Assembly: GCF_900156075.1 (NCBI RefSeq) | Contig: NZ_FTMM01000027.1 | Location: 1-41,057 of the forward strand | Length of the DNA stretch: 41,057 bases | Source: Chryseobacterium sp. RU37D | GTDB lineage: Bacteria; Bacteroidota; Bacteroidia; Flavobacteriales; Weeksellaceae | Reading direction: 5' to 3' | Shown: positions 32,685 through 41,057 of the stretch, in pieces | Layout of the letters: each line of letters begins with the position of its first letter | Numbering within the stretch: position 1 is the first letter of the stretch | Position numbers and translations under genes: made by a program | The notes under the pieces: generated by a model | Seen by the model: the letters and a program-made list of their open reading frames with translations, nothing else | Databases searched by the model: none | Told to the model about the DNA's origin: nothing

Positions 32685-34164
32685 AAGTCATAAACCTTAC
32701 TGTTTTTGAAAAAATTTCAACAGACTTTTCCATTTCGTTAAAATTTAAATTTCCAAATCCTAAACGCATTGCTGTAAGTTCCTTATTTTGGTATAGCAAA
32801 GTCTTAGGTATGAACAGGTTATTTTGAGCGCAGTTCCTCGACAGCTGCATAAGATTGATCGGCACTTTCCATTCTGTCCAAACAGCAAGCCCGCCCGATG
32901 GTGTTTCAAAACCTAAAAAATTCCCTAAGTTTTCCTGAATTAAATGAATAAAAAAGTCTCTTCTTTCCTGGTAAATTTTTAATGATTTTTTTAAATATCG
33001 GTTAATTTCTCCTTCCGCAATCATTTCTCCTAAAACATGTTCCATCAGAATATCTCCCTGTCGATCAATAATTCCCAAATATTTTCGCATTTCAATCATG
33101 AGATTTTCCGGAGCAACAATAAATCCTGTCCTGAAACCCGGAGCCAGAGACTTTCCAAATGAGCCAATATAAATCACCATCCCATTTGTATCTGCGCTCG
33201 CCAGAGGAAGAATAGGACTTTTATCATAATGAAAATCGTAATCATAATCATCTTCTAAAATAATGAAGCCAAACTCATTTGCAAGATTCAGCAGTTCTAG
33301 CCTTCGCTGTGCGCTCAATGTAACTGTGGTTGGATAATGATGATGGGGCGTAAGGTATAACATTCTGATTTTTTGTCTTTTACACAGCTCCCTGACCGCA
33401 TCTACATTAATCCCATCATTGTCAATAGGTACAGTGATAATGTTTACGCCCGTCTTTTGAAAAATCATATTAACCGAAAAATAGCTTAAAGCTCCGATTA
33501 TGACGGTATCATCTTCTGAAAGAAGAATTTCTGATACAATATATATGCTCATTTCCGTGCTACGGGTAATCAGTAAATTATCATTTGAAATAGGTAAACC
33601 TCTTGATAAATTTAAATATTGTGAAAGATTTTTTTTAAAAAATTCACTACCATCTTGATTATAATATCCTATTTTATGAGCTTTCCTTTTCAGTATCGAA
33701 CTGTAAATTCTTGAATGCTGATCAATCTGAGTCAGACGGATGTCGGGAACACCGTCGTTGAAAATAAATTCACAGTTGGAATGCTCAAAAGGATTATCTA
33801 AAATATTGGATGTTTTGAAAGAAAAACCGGTAGTTTCGGGGTAATTTTTGAGATTTATTGAAAAAATATCATTAAAATCAAATGGTTTTTCGTCATTTTT
33901 CCCCATCACAAAAGTTCCTTTATTTGGAACGCTTTCTACCCATCCCTGAGCAAAAAGTTCGTCATAAACGGCAACAATTGTATTCCTGTGAACCTCTAAA
34001 ATTTGGCTTAATGATCGTGTTCCTGGGAGCTTAGTACCAATAGGAAGGAATCCTCGTTGAATAGCATTAATCAATTGATTGGTGATCTGCATATATATAG
34101 CAACATCGGAATTTCTATCGATTTTAATAAAACTTTGATAAGGAATCTCAACCGGACTATTCAT
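32683..34164 (-). CDS. MocR/PdxR-type regulator divergent from the biotin operon
   Basis: 493 aa. GntR winged helix (about 15-85, TKLPGTRSLSQILEVHRNTIVAVYDEL), linker, and aminotransferase-like domain (about 130-490). The PLP lysine is K338 in YIGSFGKSLAPGFRTGF and the pyridine-binding aspartate lies in ILEDDYDYDFHY. Cytosolic DNA-binding protein whose effector should be PLP with an amino compound. Only 62 nt separate its start from the first gene of the bio operon, so it is the natural candidate regulator of that operon, or of vitamin B6/amino metabolism. Confidence 0.92.
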   Translation of the reverse strand: MNSPVEIPYQSFIKIDRNSDVAIYMQITNQLINAIQRGFLPIGTKLPGTRSLSQILEVHRNTIVAVYDELFAQGWVESVPNKGTFVMGKNDEKPFDFNDIFSINLKNYPETTGFSFKTSNILDNPFEHSNCEFIFNDGVPDIRLTQIDQHSRIYSSILKRKAHKIGYYNQDGSEFFKKNLSQYLNLSRGLPISNDNLLITRSTEMSIYIVSEILLSEDDTVIIGALSYFSVNMIFQKTGVNIITVPIDNDGINVDAVRELCKRQKIRMLYLTPHHHYPTTVTLSAQRRLELLNLANEFGFIILEDDYDYDFHYDKSPILPLASADTNGMVIYIGSFGKSLAPGFRTGFIVAPENLMIEMRKYLGIIDRQGDILMEHVLGEMIAEGEINRYLKKSLKIYQERRDFFIHLIQENLGNFLGFETPSGGLAVWTEWKVPINLMQLSRNCAQNNLFIPKTLLYQNKELTAMRLGFGNLNFNEMEKSVEIFSKTVRFMT

Positions 34165-34204
34165 AATGTAAAAACTGGCACCATTAAACCATCCGGCAAT
34201 ATAC

Positions 34205-34212
34205 TATTTTTG
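34205..34212 (+). promoter_or_regulatory. -7 box of the biotin operon
   Basis: TATTTTTG fits TAnnTTTG, 14 nt before the ATG at 34227; no clear -33 TTTG, as expected for an activator-dependent promoter (inference). The 62-bp divergent region also serves the MocR gene. Confidence 0.5.
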
Positions 34213-34226
34213 GTAAAACAAAAAGA

Positions 34227-34850
34227 ATGGAATTTTACAATCTTTTAGAAAAAATAGTTCAACACGATGAAAGTCATGCTAAATGGCTCAACACACTTTC
34301 ATTTATGGAAAATGCAGGTGCAAGAAAAATTTCCGCTTGCGAACATTCTACAAAAGTAGATCTGATCCAGCTAAAGCATGCAGCAGAAGAGCATCGACAT
34401 GCTTATTATCTCAAAAAACAGATCCTAAAAATTAACCCGCAAATCTGTAAAAGCTATGAAAATTATGAACTTCTTGCTTCAGTCGCAACAAAGCATTATC
34501 TCCACTCATTAGATATCAAATCCTGTAAATATCTCCAAGAAAAATTTCGATTGACAAAGGAAGAGCTTAAATATGCAGCCTATCTTTTCGTTACCTATGC
34601 CATTGAAGTTCGGGCTGATGAATTGTACCCAGTATATCAGGAAATTTTAACAAAAACTTCTTCCAAAATTATGGTAAAATCTATTATTCTTGAAGAAGAA
34701 GGGCATTTGGAAGAAATGATCAGCCAGCTTAATGAATTTTCTGAAGATTGGAAAGCGCATGCTGAAAACATCTTAATGATTGAAAAGAGGCTACACGAAG
34801 AGTGGATCAGTGCAATTGCAAAAGAGATTTTAGAAATTAACTATGCTTAA
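34227..34850 (+). CDS. Ferritin-like di-iron protein heading the biotin operon
   Basis: 207 aa, all-helical, no signal peptide. I do not recognise a characterised family. Ligand spacing is that of ferritin-like di-iron enzymes: E28, then E55-x-x-H58 (AAEEHRHAYY) 27 residues on; E127 (YAIEVRADEL), then E157-x-x-H160 (LEEEGHLEEM) 30 residues on. This is two matched E...ExxH halves. Its last codons overlap bioF by 8 nt, so it is translationally coupled. The operon has bioF, D, B and A but no visible pimeloyl-supply gene, so I propose an oxygenase or related role in making the bioF substrate. An iron-storage or protective role for BioB is an alternative. Confidence 0.75.
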   Translation: MEFYNLLEKIVQHDESHAKWLNTLSFMENAGARKISACEHSTKVDLIQLKHAAEEHRHAYYLKKQILKINPQICKSYENYELLASVATKHYLHSLDIKSCKYLQEKFRLTKEELKYAAYLFVTYAIEVRADELYPVYQEILTKTSSKIMVKSIILEEEGHLEEMISQLNEFSEDWKAHAENILMIEKRLHEEWISAIAKEILEINYA

Positions 34851-35952
34851 TAATTTCTGTCACTTTGAACAATTTTTAGAAAAACGAAAAGAAAATGGTA
34901 CGCTTAGAGTTTTAGGCCAAAAGCGGGAAGGGATAGATTTTTATTCTAATGACTATTTAGGATTGGCAAAAAATGATAAGTTTAAGAATCTATTATTAAA
35001 AAAAGTTTTAGAAAACCCCAAATTACTTTCAGGAAATACCGGTTCAAGATTAATAAGCGGAAATAGTTTTATAACAACGGAGACCGAAGATTTTATCGCC
35101 AAAGAGCATCAATATGAAAGTGCTTTGCTTTTTCCGTCCGGCTATAATGCTAATCTGGCTTTATTTTCAACACTTCCAACCCGTCATGATACCATTATTA
35201 TCGATGAACAAATCCACCGTTCCGTTCATGATGCCTGCAAAATGTCTCATGCTAAAAAATTGAAATTCAAGCATAACGATATACAACACTTAGAAGAGAT
35301 TTTAAAAAAGCAAAAGGAAGTTTGTTATATAGCAGTTGAAAGCCTGTATTCAATGGACGGAGATATGGCTCCCATTATACAAATCGTAGAAATCGCAGAA
35401 AAATATAATGCAGGATTAATAGTGGATGAAGCTCATGCTTTTGGAATTTTTGGGTATGGTTTAGTTGAAAAATTTCACCTTCAGGAAAAAGTATTGGCAA
35501 CAATAGTTACTTACGGAAAAGCTCTTGGAACACACGGTGCAGCTATCTTGACAAAAGACATTATCAAGCTTTACCTCATCAATTATGCATCGCCTTTTAT
35601 TTATACCACCGCGCCACATGATTTTCTATGGATGAGCATAAAAACAGGATATGATTTTTTAAAGGCAAACAAAATATTATCAGCCCAATTACAGGAAAAA
35701 ATAAAAATTTTTAGAGAGCAGAATATAAAAAGTCCATCTTCTGAAAACAGTCCTATTCAAGCTATTTTACTTCCTGATAATCAACAACTAAGAAAACTAA
35801 GGGAAAATCTTTTTGAAAGTAACTTTCTAACTTATGCCGTTTTTAGCCCGACGGTAAAAGAAGGTACAGAAAGACTGAGAATATGCCTGCATAGTTTTAA
35901 CACAGAGAAAGAAATTTTGGGATTAACAAAGATTGTAAAGGCTTTTATTTAA
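34843..35952 (+). CDS. bioF: 8-amino-7-oxononanoate (KAPA) synthase
   Basis: 369 aa PLP enzyme of the alpha-oxoamine synthase family: pimeloyl-thioester plus alanine to KAPA. Motifs: FYSNDYLGLA, SGNTGSRLISGN, IVDEAHAFGIFG (Asp195) and the PLP lysine K226 in TYGKALGTHGAAI. Starts inside the end of the ferritin-like gene and ends 2 nt before bioD. Specificity for KAPA over other members (for example AKB ligase or SPT) is inferred from the operon. Confidence 0.95.
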   Translation: MLNNFCHFEQFLEKRKENGTLRVLGQKREGIDFYSNDYLGLAKNDKFKNLLLKKVLENPKLLSGNTGSRLISGNSFITTETEDFIAKEHQYESALLFPSGYNANLALFSTLPTRHDTIIIDEQIHRSVHDACKMSHAKKLKFKHNDIQHLEEILKKQKEVCYIAVESLYSMDGDMAPIIQIVEIAEKYNAGLIVDEAHAFGIFGYGLVEKFHLQEKVLATIVTYGKALGTHGAAILTKDIIKLYLINYASPFIYTTAPHDFLWMSIKTGYDFLKANKILSAQLQEKIKIFREQNIKSPSSENSPIQAILLPDNQQLRKLRENLFESNFLTYAVFSPTVKEGTERLRICLHSFNTEKEILGLTKIVKAFI

Positions 35953-35954
35953 CT

Positions 35955-36602
35955 ATGGATACAAAATTTAAATTAAATAAATCAAAACAAAAAAAACTTT
36001 TCATTACCGGAGTCGGAACTGAAGTTGGGAAAACGGTTTGTTCAGCTGTTTTAACGAAATATTTCAATGCAGATTACTGGAAACCCGTACAATCGGGAGA
36101 TCTCCATTTTTCAGACAGCATGAAAATAAAAAAATGGGTAGGAGAAGGCACGGTATGCCATCCTGAAACCTATCGTTTTCAGCTTGCTGCCTCGCCTCAT
36201 CAGTCTGCATTTGAAGAAGGAGTAGTAATAAATCTGGATAAATTTATGCTTCCGGAAACCAGCAATAACCTGATCATAGAAGGAGCAGGAGGCTTAATGG
36301 TACCATTGAATGGTAGTGATTTCATCATTGATTTAATTAAAAAATTACGTATTCCTGCAGCAATGGTGGTAAGAAATTATTTAGGATGTATCAATCATAG
36401 CTTATTATCCATTCTAGCTTTAAATCAAAAAAAAATAAAACTAGAATATCTCATTTTAAACGGAAATTTTCCACCAGCTACAGAAAAAGTCATTTGCGAA
36501 AATATTCAACCGGAAACACAAATTATAAGAATTCCTGATATTGAAGAGATAACACAGGAAAATTTAGAAAATATTGTAAAAAATTTAGAAAGAATAAAAT
36601 AA
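35955..36602 (+). CDS. bioD: Dethiobiotin synthetase
   Basis: 215 aa. ATP-dependent carboxylation and ring closure of DAPA to dethiobiotin. P-loop GTEVGKT (residues 21-27) with YWKPVQSGD after it, and [10 protein letters not shown] for the second nucleotide/substrate loop. Its stop shares one base with the bioB start (TAATG), a tight translational coupling. Somewhat short and diverged towards the C-terminus, as is usual in Bacteroidota. Confidence 0.95.
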   Translation: MDTKFKLNKSKQKKLFITGVGTEVGKTVCSAVLTKYFNADYWKPVQSGDLHFSDSMKIKKWVGEGTVCHPETYRFQLAASPHQSAFEEGVVINLDKFMLPETSNNLIIEGAGGLMVPLNGSDFIIDLIKKLRIPAAMVVRNYLGCINHSLLSILALNQKKIKLEYLILNGNFPPATEKVICENIQPETQIIRIPDIEEITQENLENIVKNLERIK

Positions 36603-37585
36603 TGGATAAAAAAAATCAACTCAGAACCAATTGGACAAAAGAAGAAATTGAAGAAATTTACAATCTTCCCCTTTTAGAATTAATATACAAAGCAGCCACA
36701 ATCCACCGGAAGTGGCATAATCCTGAAGAGATTCAGATCTCAACTCTGCTTTCTATAAAAACCGGCGGCTGTCCCGAAGATTGCTCGTATTGCGGACAAG
36801 CCGCCCGTTATCACACCAACATCAAAGTGCAGGCATTACTGCCCACAGAGCAGGTAATCGAACATGCAAAAAAGGCTAAAGAAAGCGGCTCATCACGTTT
36901 CTGTATGGCTGCGGCATGGCGAGAGGTGCGTAATAACCGTGATTTTGACAGGGTAATTGATATGGTAAAAGGTGTCAATGAGCTTGGGATGGAAGTTTGC
37001 TGTACCCTCGGGATGCTGACAGAAGAACAGGCAATCCGCCTTCAGGAAGCTGGTTTGTATGCATACAACCACAATCTGGACACTTCGGAACAATATTACG
37101 AGGAAATCATTTCTACAAGAACTTTTGACAACCGAATCAATACCATCAATAATGTAAGAAAAGCAGGAATTACGGTATGTTCAGGAGGAATTATCGGGCT
37201 TGGAGAAACGCATAGAGACAGAATTTCGATGCTATTAACACTTGCAACCATGCCAAAACATCCGGAATCTGTTCCTATCAATGCTTTGGCAAGGGTAGAA
37301 GGAACTCCTCTTGAAAATAATGAAAAGGTTGACACCTGGGAAATGGTGAGAATAATCGCTACAGCGAGAATTGTAATGCCTTCATCCATGGTGCGTCTGA
37401 GCGCAGGAAGAATTGAAATGACAGAATTTGAGCAGGGTTGGTGCTTTATGGCGGGAGCAAATTCCATCTTTACAGGCGAAAGGGAAACCTTGCTGGTAAC
37501 ACCTAACCCGGGCGTTTCTGAAGATATGCAGATGTTGCAGACATTAGGATTGAAGCCAATGATGAGACAAAAAACAACATGTTAA
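36602..37585 (+). CDS. bioB: Biotin synthase
   Basis: 327 aa radical-SAM enzyme inserting sulfur into dethiobiotin. The radical-SAM cluster is C57-x3-C61-x2-C64 in [12 protein letters not shown]. Further signatures: [13 protein letters not shown] (Cys ligand and substrate), [21 protein letters not shown], and the auxiliary-cluster residues in [11 protein letters not shown] and [16 protein letters not shown] (Arg ligand). Cytosolic. It is third in the run after bioF and bioD; the Fe-S demand may relate to the ferritin-like partner. Confidence 0.97.
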   Translation: MDKKNQLRTNWTKEEIEEIYNLPLLELIYKAATIHRKWHNPEEIQISTLLSIKTGGCPEDCSYCGQAARYHTNIKVQALLPTEQVIEHAKKAKESGSSRFCMAAAWREVRNNRDFDRVIDMVKGVNELGMEVCCTLGMLTEEQAIRLQEAGLYAYNHNLDTSEQYYEEIISTRTFDNRINTINNVRKAGITVCSGGIIGLGETHRDRISMLLTLATMPKHPESVPINALARVEGTPLENNEKVDTWEMVRIIATARIVMPSSMVRLSAGRIEMTEFEQGWCFMAGANSIFTGERETLLVTPNPGVSEDMQMLQTLGLKPMMRQKTTC

Positions 37586-37680
37586 AATATGAATGGTGAA
37601 TGGTATTTTTTTTAATTGGAAAAGTTCACCGTACATTTTTTCAGATTCATAATATTACTCATATTTTTATATCAATACTC

Positions 37681-38952
37681 ATGAATTTAGCAATGCGAGA
37701 TAAGGCCGTCAACTGGCATCCGTACACACAGATGAAAACCGCTGAAGATGTAATTCCCATTGTAAAAGGAAAAGGTGCTTATCTTTTTGATGAAGACGGG
37801 AAAAAATATATTGATGCCGTTTCTTCCTGGTGGGTAACCTTACATGGTCATTCCAATCCTTATATTGCACAAAAGGTTTTTGATCAGTTAAACATCCTTG
37901 AACAGGTAATTTTCGCTGGATTTACCCATGAGCCGGCAATTAAGCTGTCTGAAAATTTATTAAGGCTTTTACCCAAAAATCAAGAAAAAGTGTTTTATTC
38001 CGATAATGGTTCGACTGCCGTGGAAGTAGCTTTGAAAATGTGCATTCAATATGCCTATAATCAGGGAAAAGAAAAGACAAAAATTTTGGCTTTTAAAAAT
38101 GCCTATCATGGCGACACATTCGGAGCTATGTCGGTGAGTGGCAGAAGCGTATGGACCAAACCTTTCGGTGAGATGCTTTTTGAGGTTGTTTTCATTGATA
38201 CTCCAAATGCAGAAAATATTGAAAGATTAAAGAATGAGATCAAAAGCTGTAAAGATGAAATTGCCTGCTTTATTTACGAACCGCTTGTACAGGGAGCTGC
38301 AGGGATGCTTATGCACCAGCCGGAACACTTATCAGAATTAATGAAATTTTGCAAAATGCAGAATATTTTACTCGTTCAGGATGAAGTTTTCACAGGGTTC
38401 GGAAGGACAGGAAATTTGTTTGCAGCCGATTACCTTTTGGAAAAACCGGATATTATGTGCTTTTCAAAAGGACTGACCGGAGGAACAATGCCAATGGGGA
38501 TTACCACCTGCTCTCAGGATATTTTCAATGCTTTTTTATCTGAAGATCAATATAAAACTTTATTTCATGGTCATTCATTTACGGCCAATCCTCTGGCCTG
38601 TACTGCTGCTTTGGCTAGCATGGAACTTTTATTAAAAGAGGAAACTTTAGAAAATATTAACCTTATCAGTAATAAGCATTTAAAATTTTCAAAAATTTTA
38701 CAGCAACATCCGAAAGTTGAAAATGTTCGCCATATAGGAACCATCTTAGCATGGGATTATAAAACCGGTGAAGGAACTTCTTATTTTAATGATATCAGAA
38801 AAAAATTGTACCAAGAGTTTTTAAGCAGAGGAATATTGATACGTCCTTTAGGAAATGTAATGTATCTTGTTCCACCATATTGTATAACTTCGCAGGAACT
38901 AGATTTTATATACCGGAATATTTTAAGTGTTATGGACCAATTAAAAGCTTGA
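37681..38952 (+). CDS. bioA: Adenosylmethionine-8-amino-7-oxononanoate aminotransferase
   Basis: 423 aa from MNLAMRDKAVNWHPYTQMK. Transfers the amino group of SAM to KAPA to make DAPA. PLP lysine K263 in CFSKGLTGGTMPMG; LVQDEVFTGFGRTG carries the PLP aspartate; WHPYTQMK and the SSWWVTLHGHSNP loop are class III BioA features. A longer frame starts at 37600 but its first 27 residues are not family-like. A 95-nt gap from bioB may hold a weak promoter; no exact box is seen. Confidence 0.95.
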   Translation: MNLAMRDKAVNWHPYTQMKTAEDVIPIVKGKGAYLFDEDGKKYIDAVSSWWVTLHGHSNPYIAQKVFDQLNILEQVIFAGFTHEPAIKLSENLLRLLPKNQEKVFYSDNGSTAVEVALKMCIQYAYNQGKEKTKILAFKNAYHGDTFGAMSVSGRSVWTKPFGEMLFEVVFIDTPNAENIERLKNEIKSCKDEIACFIYEPLVQGAAGMLMHQPEHLSELMKFCKMQNILLVQDEVFTGFGRTGNLFAADYLLEKPDIMCFSKGLTGGTMPMGITTCSQDIFNAFLSEDQYKTLFHGHSFTANPLACTAALASMELLLKEETLENINLISNKHLKFSKILQQHPKVENVRHIGTILAWDYKTGEGTSYFNDIRKKLYQEFLSRGILIRPLGNVMYLVPPYCITSQELDFIYRNILSVMDQLKA

Positions 38953-38989
38953 TATTTTTGATTTGAAGAATAAAATTAAAATTACTTTT

Positions 38990-39082
38990 AAGCCGGGACT
39001 TTCAGAGGTTTCTCACTTCAACAATTATTTCAAAAAGCATACATGAACCGATCCCGTACAATACAAAAAAGATTGCAGGTAA
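38990..39082 (+). pseudogene. AraC-family regulator C-terminal fragment
   Basis: Reads KPGLSEVSHFNNYFKKHT, an in-frame TGA at 39044-39046, then TDPVQYKKDCR and TAA. This is the second helix-turn-helix of AraC/XylS proteins (GFsd-SHFnryFKk-g-tPxqYRk). The remainder of the gene is not seen upstream, where bioA ends at 38952. A strong terminator follows directly, probably the original one of the lost gene. Confidence 0.7.
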
Positions 39083-39091
39083 TTTATAAAA

Positions 39092-39121
39092 AGAGGCTGT
39101 CTCACTTTTGAGACAGCCTCT
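39092..39121 (+). terminator. Strong terminator after bioA and AraC remnant
   Basis: Perfect 13-bp arms AGAGGCTGTCTCA (39092-39104) and TGAGACAGCCTCT (39109-39121) with a 4-nt loop, and A tracts on both sides so it could also act on the minus strand. Confidence 0.88.
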
Positions 39122-39122
39122 A

Positions 39123-39536
39123 AAAAAACACAAATGATGAAAAAAAATTATTTCGATTTGCAAATATAGTAAAAATACCTATGTAAAACATAATAGATGA
39201 TTACTATTTTAAAAATTTATCCTGCATTTATTCTCTGAGAGGTCGTAAAAAATCCTAAACTCACTAGTACTATATTATAACACCTACTGCAAAGAGTTTC
39301 ACAGTATTTTCAATTGATTTTACACCATAATTAATATTCTAATTTTAAAATTCATTTGATAATCAATTAAACATATTATTTTTAAATTAGTCTGCATGAT
39401 TATAATCATGAAAAAGTATGTTCAATGATTCATTAATTTCAAAATCTTAAAACAAATAATATTTTGTCATTAAAAAGTATTATTTTAAAGCCACCTTAAA
39501 TTCATTTGAGATTATTTAACAAAATATATTTTTTTT
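39123..39536. other. AT-rich spacer; palindrome but no gene
   Basis: About 410 bp without a convincing ORF in any frame. The only structure noted is the 16-bp palindrome at 39395-39410. No RNA gene seen. Confidence 0.5.
39395..39410. promoter_or_regulatory. Perfect 16-bp palindrome CATGATTATAATCATG
   Basis: Exact palindrome 154 nt upstream of the DUF3078 gene; a one-base variant occurs at 28312-28326. Plausible dimeric-regulator site; not a Fur 7-1-7 box. Confidence 0.4.
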
Positions 39537-39544
39537 TAATTTTG
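39537..39544 (+). promoter_or_regulatory. -7 box of the DUF3078 gene
   Basis: TAATTTTG fits TAnnTTTG, 19 nt before the ATG. The nearest TTTG (39505-39508) is 28 nt upstream, longer than usual. Confidence 0.5.
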
Positions 39545-39563
39545 TGTCAACATATTATTTACT

Positions 39564-40484
39564 ATGAAAAAAATTTTATTACCATTATCTTTTTCCTTGG
39601 GATTTTTTGCATTTTCGCAAGTGACAAAAACTGAAGCTCCTGCTGTAGATTCTACAAAAGCATGGAGTATACAGGGACAAAATACTCTAATGCTCAATCA
39701 GGCGGCATTTTCAAACTGGGTAGGCGGTGGTGCCAATAATGTAGGCTGGCTTGCCGGAGTGAATTACAATCTAACCTACGAAAAAGGAAAAGATCTTTGG
39801 GAAAACACCGTCCTTTTAGGTTATGGTCAAAATAATACAAAAGGTGTAGGCACAAGGAAAACTCAGGATGTTATCAATCTTTCCACAAATTACGGCAGAG
39901 AATTTGTAAAACATTGGTACCTTTCCGGCGGTGCGAGCTTACAGACACAGTTTGCTGCCGGTTATCAGGATGGGAACAATCCGGAAGCCGCAAAAATTTC
40001 CAATTTTATGGCTCCGGGTTATCTGAATATTGGAGCAGGAATCACTTACAGGCCAAATGATAATTTTACAGTAACTCTACGTCCCGCAAACGCAAGATGG
40101 ACTTTCGTTCTTGATAAAGACCTTCAATATGCAGGAAATTATGGATTAAAAAATGATGGAGATTCTTCATTATTCCAGTTCGGTTTTCTGGGAACTGCCA
40201 TGTATAAGCTGAAAATTATGGAAAATATTACACTTACCAATACAGGTTCTGTATTCTCAAACTACCTCAATCATCCTGAAAGGCTCGTTCTTTCCTACAG
40301 CGGAATTTTAAATATGAAAATTAACAAATTCATCTCCACTAATATTACTCTAGATCTGCTGTATGATCATAACCAAATCAGGAGAACCCAGCTGAAACAA
40401 ACGCTTGGAGTAGGTTTCGCATACAATATCGAAAACGGAAAAAAACGATCTGAAAATAAAAACAACCAATCCTGGCTGAAATAG
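39564..40484 (+). CDS. DUF3078 outer-membrane-type protein
   Basis: 306 aa. Signal peptide (1-19, ending FFAFSQ) then a beta-strand-rich body with the family opening WSIQGQNTLMLNQAAFSNWVGGGANNVGWLAG. Strong alternation of hydrophobic and polar residues and many aromatic girdle residues predict a barrel in the outer membrane. DUF3078 has no known function. The C-terminus is hydrophilic (RSENKNNQSWLK), unlike the usual F-terminated porins. Single gene with its own -7 box and terminator. Confidence 0.85.
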   Translation: MKKILLPLSFSLGFFAFSQVTKTEAPAVDSTKAWSIQGQNTLMLNQAAFSNWVGGGANNVGWLAGVNYNLTYEKGKDLWENTVLLGYGQNNTKGVGTRKTQDVINLSTNYGREFVKHWYLSGGASLQTQFAAGYQDGNNPEAAKISNFMAPGYLNIGAGITYRPNDNFTVTLRPANARWTFVLDKDLQYAGNYGLKNDGDSSLFQFGFLGTAMYKLKIMENITLTNTGSVFSNYLNHPERLVLSYSGILNMKINKFISTNITLDLLYDHNQIRRTQLKQTLGVGFAYNIENGKKRSENKNNQSWLK

Positions 40485-40504
40485 TAATCATTCAATGTAA
40501 AAAT

Positions 40505-40534
40505 AAAAAGACCAACTTTGCAGGTGGTCTTTTT
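40505..40534 (+). terminator. Terminator of the DUF3078 gene
   Basis: AAAAAGACCA (40505-40514) pairs with TGGTCTTTTT (40525-40534) and, through G-U, one or two more; ends in a T run. Confidence 0.85.
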
Positions 40535-40608
40535 ATCTTATGAATGCAAGTTAAGAATTTATGTTTTTCTAATTTCCTGCTTTTTATCCTCAGTTTAGTT
40601 TTTTCACA

Positions 40609-40809
<201 letters not shown>

Positions 40810-40860
40810 TTAATACATATATTGTGCCTTTTTATATAAAAATTTAAAATAAATACTATA

Positions 40861-41057
40861 GAAGTTGTTTAAACTTATTTAGACAAAAAAGTTCCAAGAA
40901 AATTAGCAATTTTGGATTGCAATTAAAAAAACTAATAATCTGGAACTCATCAGCAAAGATAAGTAACAAGAGATTGTTGGATATGTCTTGTGTTCAACTC
41001 GACGGAAGCCAAACCCGATGCAGAATGGGCGGAGAATCAACGGGATATCAAAGCAGG
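40861..41057 (+). mobile_element. Right IS end with partial transposase
   Basis: 40861-40955 is the inverted match of 1-95. One frame is open from inside it to the window edge and ends in ISNKRLLDMSCVQLDGSQTR then CRMGGESTGYQSR. This is the DDE first-aspartate motif (LDGS-T) and GGE-x-x-GYQ(G/S)R block of an IS4/IS5-superfamily transposase widespread in Bacteroidota. The gene runs off the window. No ATG is visible in the stretch preceding the motif, so this copy may lack its usual 5' part. Confidence 0.75.

Noticed and set aside
37600..37680. 27-residue extension of bioA
   Set aside because: Hydrophobic and aromatic residues unlike BioA; the family alignment begins at MNLAMRDKAVNWHPY.
39395..39410. 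Fur or PerR box
   Set aside because: The palindrome has no central base and does not give the 7-1-7 or TTATAATNATTATAA pattern.

Overview
The window looks like a chromosomal segment from a low-GC Bacteroidota flavobacterium, most like Chryseobacterium or its Weeksellaceae relatives. The signs are two secreted proteins with type IX secretion (T9SS) C-terminal sorting tails, promoters of the Bacteroidota type (-7 box TAnnTTTG), bacillithiol-associated genes (YtxJ, YfiT/BstA-like), DUF4230/DUF3078/DUF3307 proteins and PorT-like outer-membrane barrels. No rRNA, tRNA, CRISPR array or prophage was seen. Both ends carry the same roughly 95-bp sequence in inverted orientation. At the right end it runs into a partial IS transposase, so the segment lies between two copies of one insertion element.

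Layout. 1-0.6 kb: IS end and a frameshifted alpha/beta-hydrolase (chloroperoxidase/arylesterase type) pseudogene. 0.8-3.4 kb (-): thrS-infC; infC probably starts at a non-AUG (ATA) codon. 3.6-5.5 kb (-): MazG-like pyrophosphohydrolase, exported thioredoxin-like protein, DUF4230 protein and a small hydrophilic protein. 5.7-8.6 kb (-): reprolysin-like metalloprotease with T9SS tail. 8.9-10.5 kb (-): acyl-CoA dehydrogenase and DinB protein. 10.7-12.6 kb (+): secreted endonuclease I with T9SS tail. 12.7-14.0 kb (+): SatD-DUF3307 pair behind two tandem 18-bp operators. 14.0-16.4 kb (+): purC and purF. 16.5-20.4 kb (-): four paralogous outer-membrane barrels plus the remnant of a fifth; most carry a sigma-54-type -24/-12 promoter. 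20.5-22.8 kb: divergent aroB and a pseudouridine synthase. 23.1-25.8 kb: pncA, then a bacillithiol-flavoured run (YfiT, DUF1569, YtxJ, Crp/Fnr). 25.9-28.3 kb: divergent MocR regulator and EamA exporter. 28.4-32.7 kb (+): lipoprotein pseudogene, two Crp/Fnr paralogues, an acidic KGG-motif protein next to a DUF892 protein (as in E. coli yciGFE), a small unknown and a CinA C-terminal-domain protein. 32.7-39.0 kb: a MocR regulator divergent from a biotin operon (ferritin-like protein, bioF, bioD, bioB, bioA), then an AraC fragment. 39.5-41 kb: DUF3078 protein, a 56-aa membrane protein and the second IS end.

The two observations I find most worth following are these. First, a protein with complete ferritin-type di-iron ligand spacing overlaps bioF and heads a biotin operon that has no visible bioC/bioH/bioG/bioW/bioI pimeloyl-supply gene. 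Second, sigma-54-like promoters recur upstream of the tandem barrel genes, in intact, variant and decayed forms.
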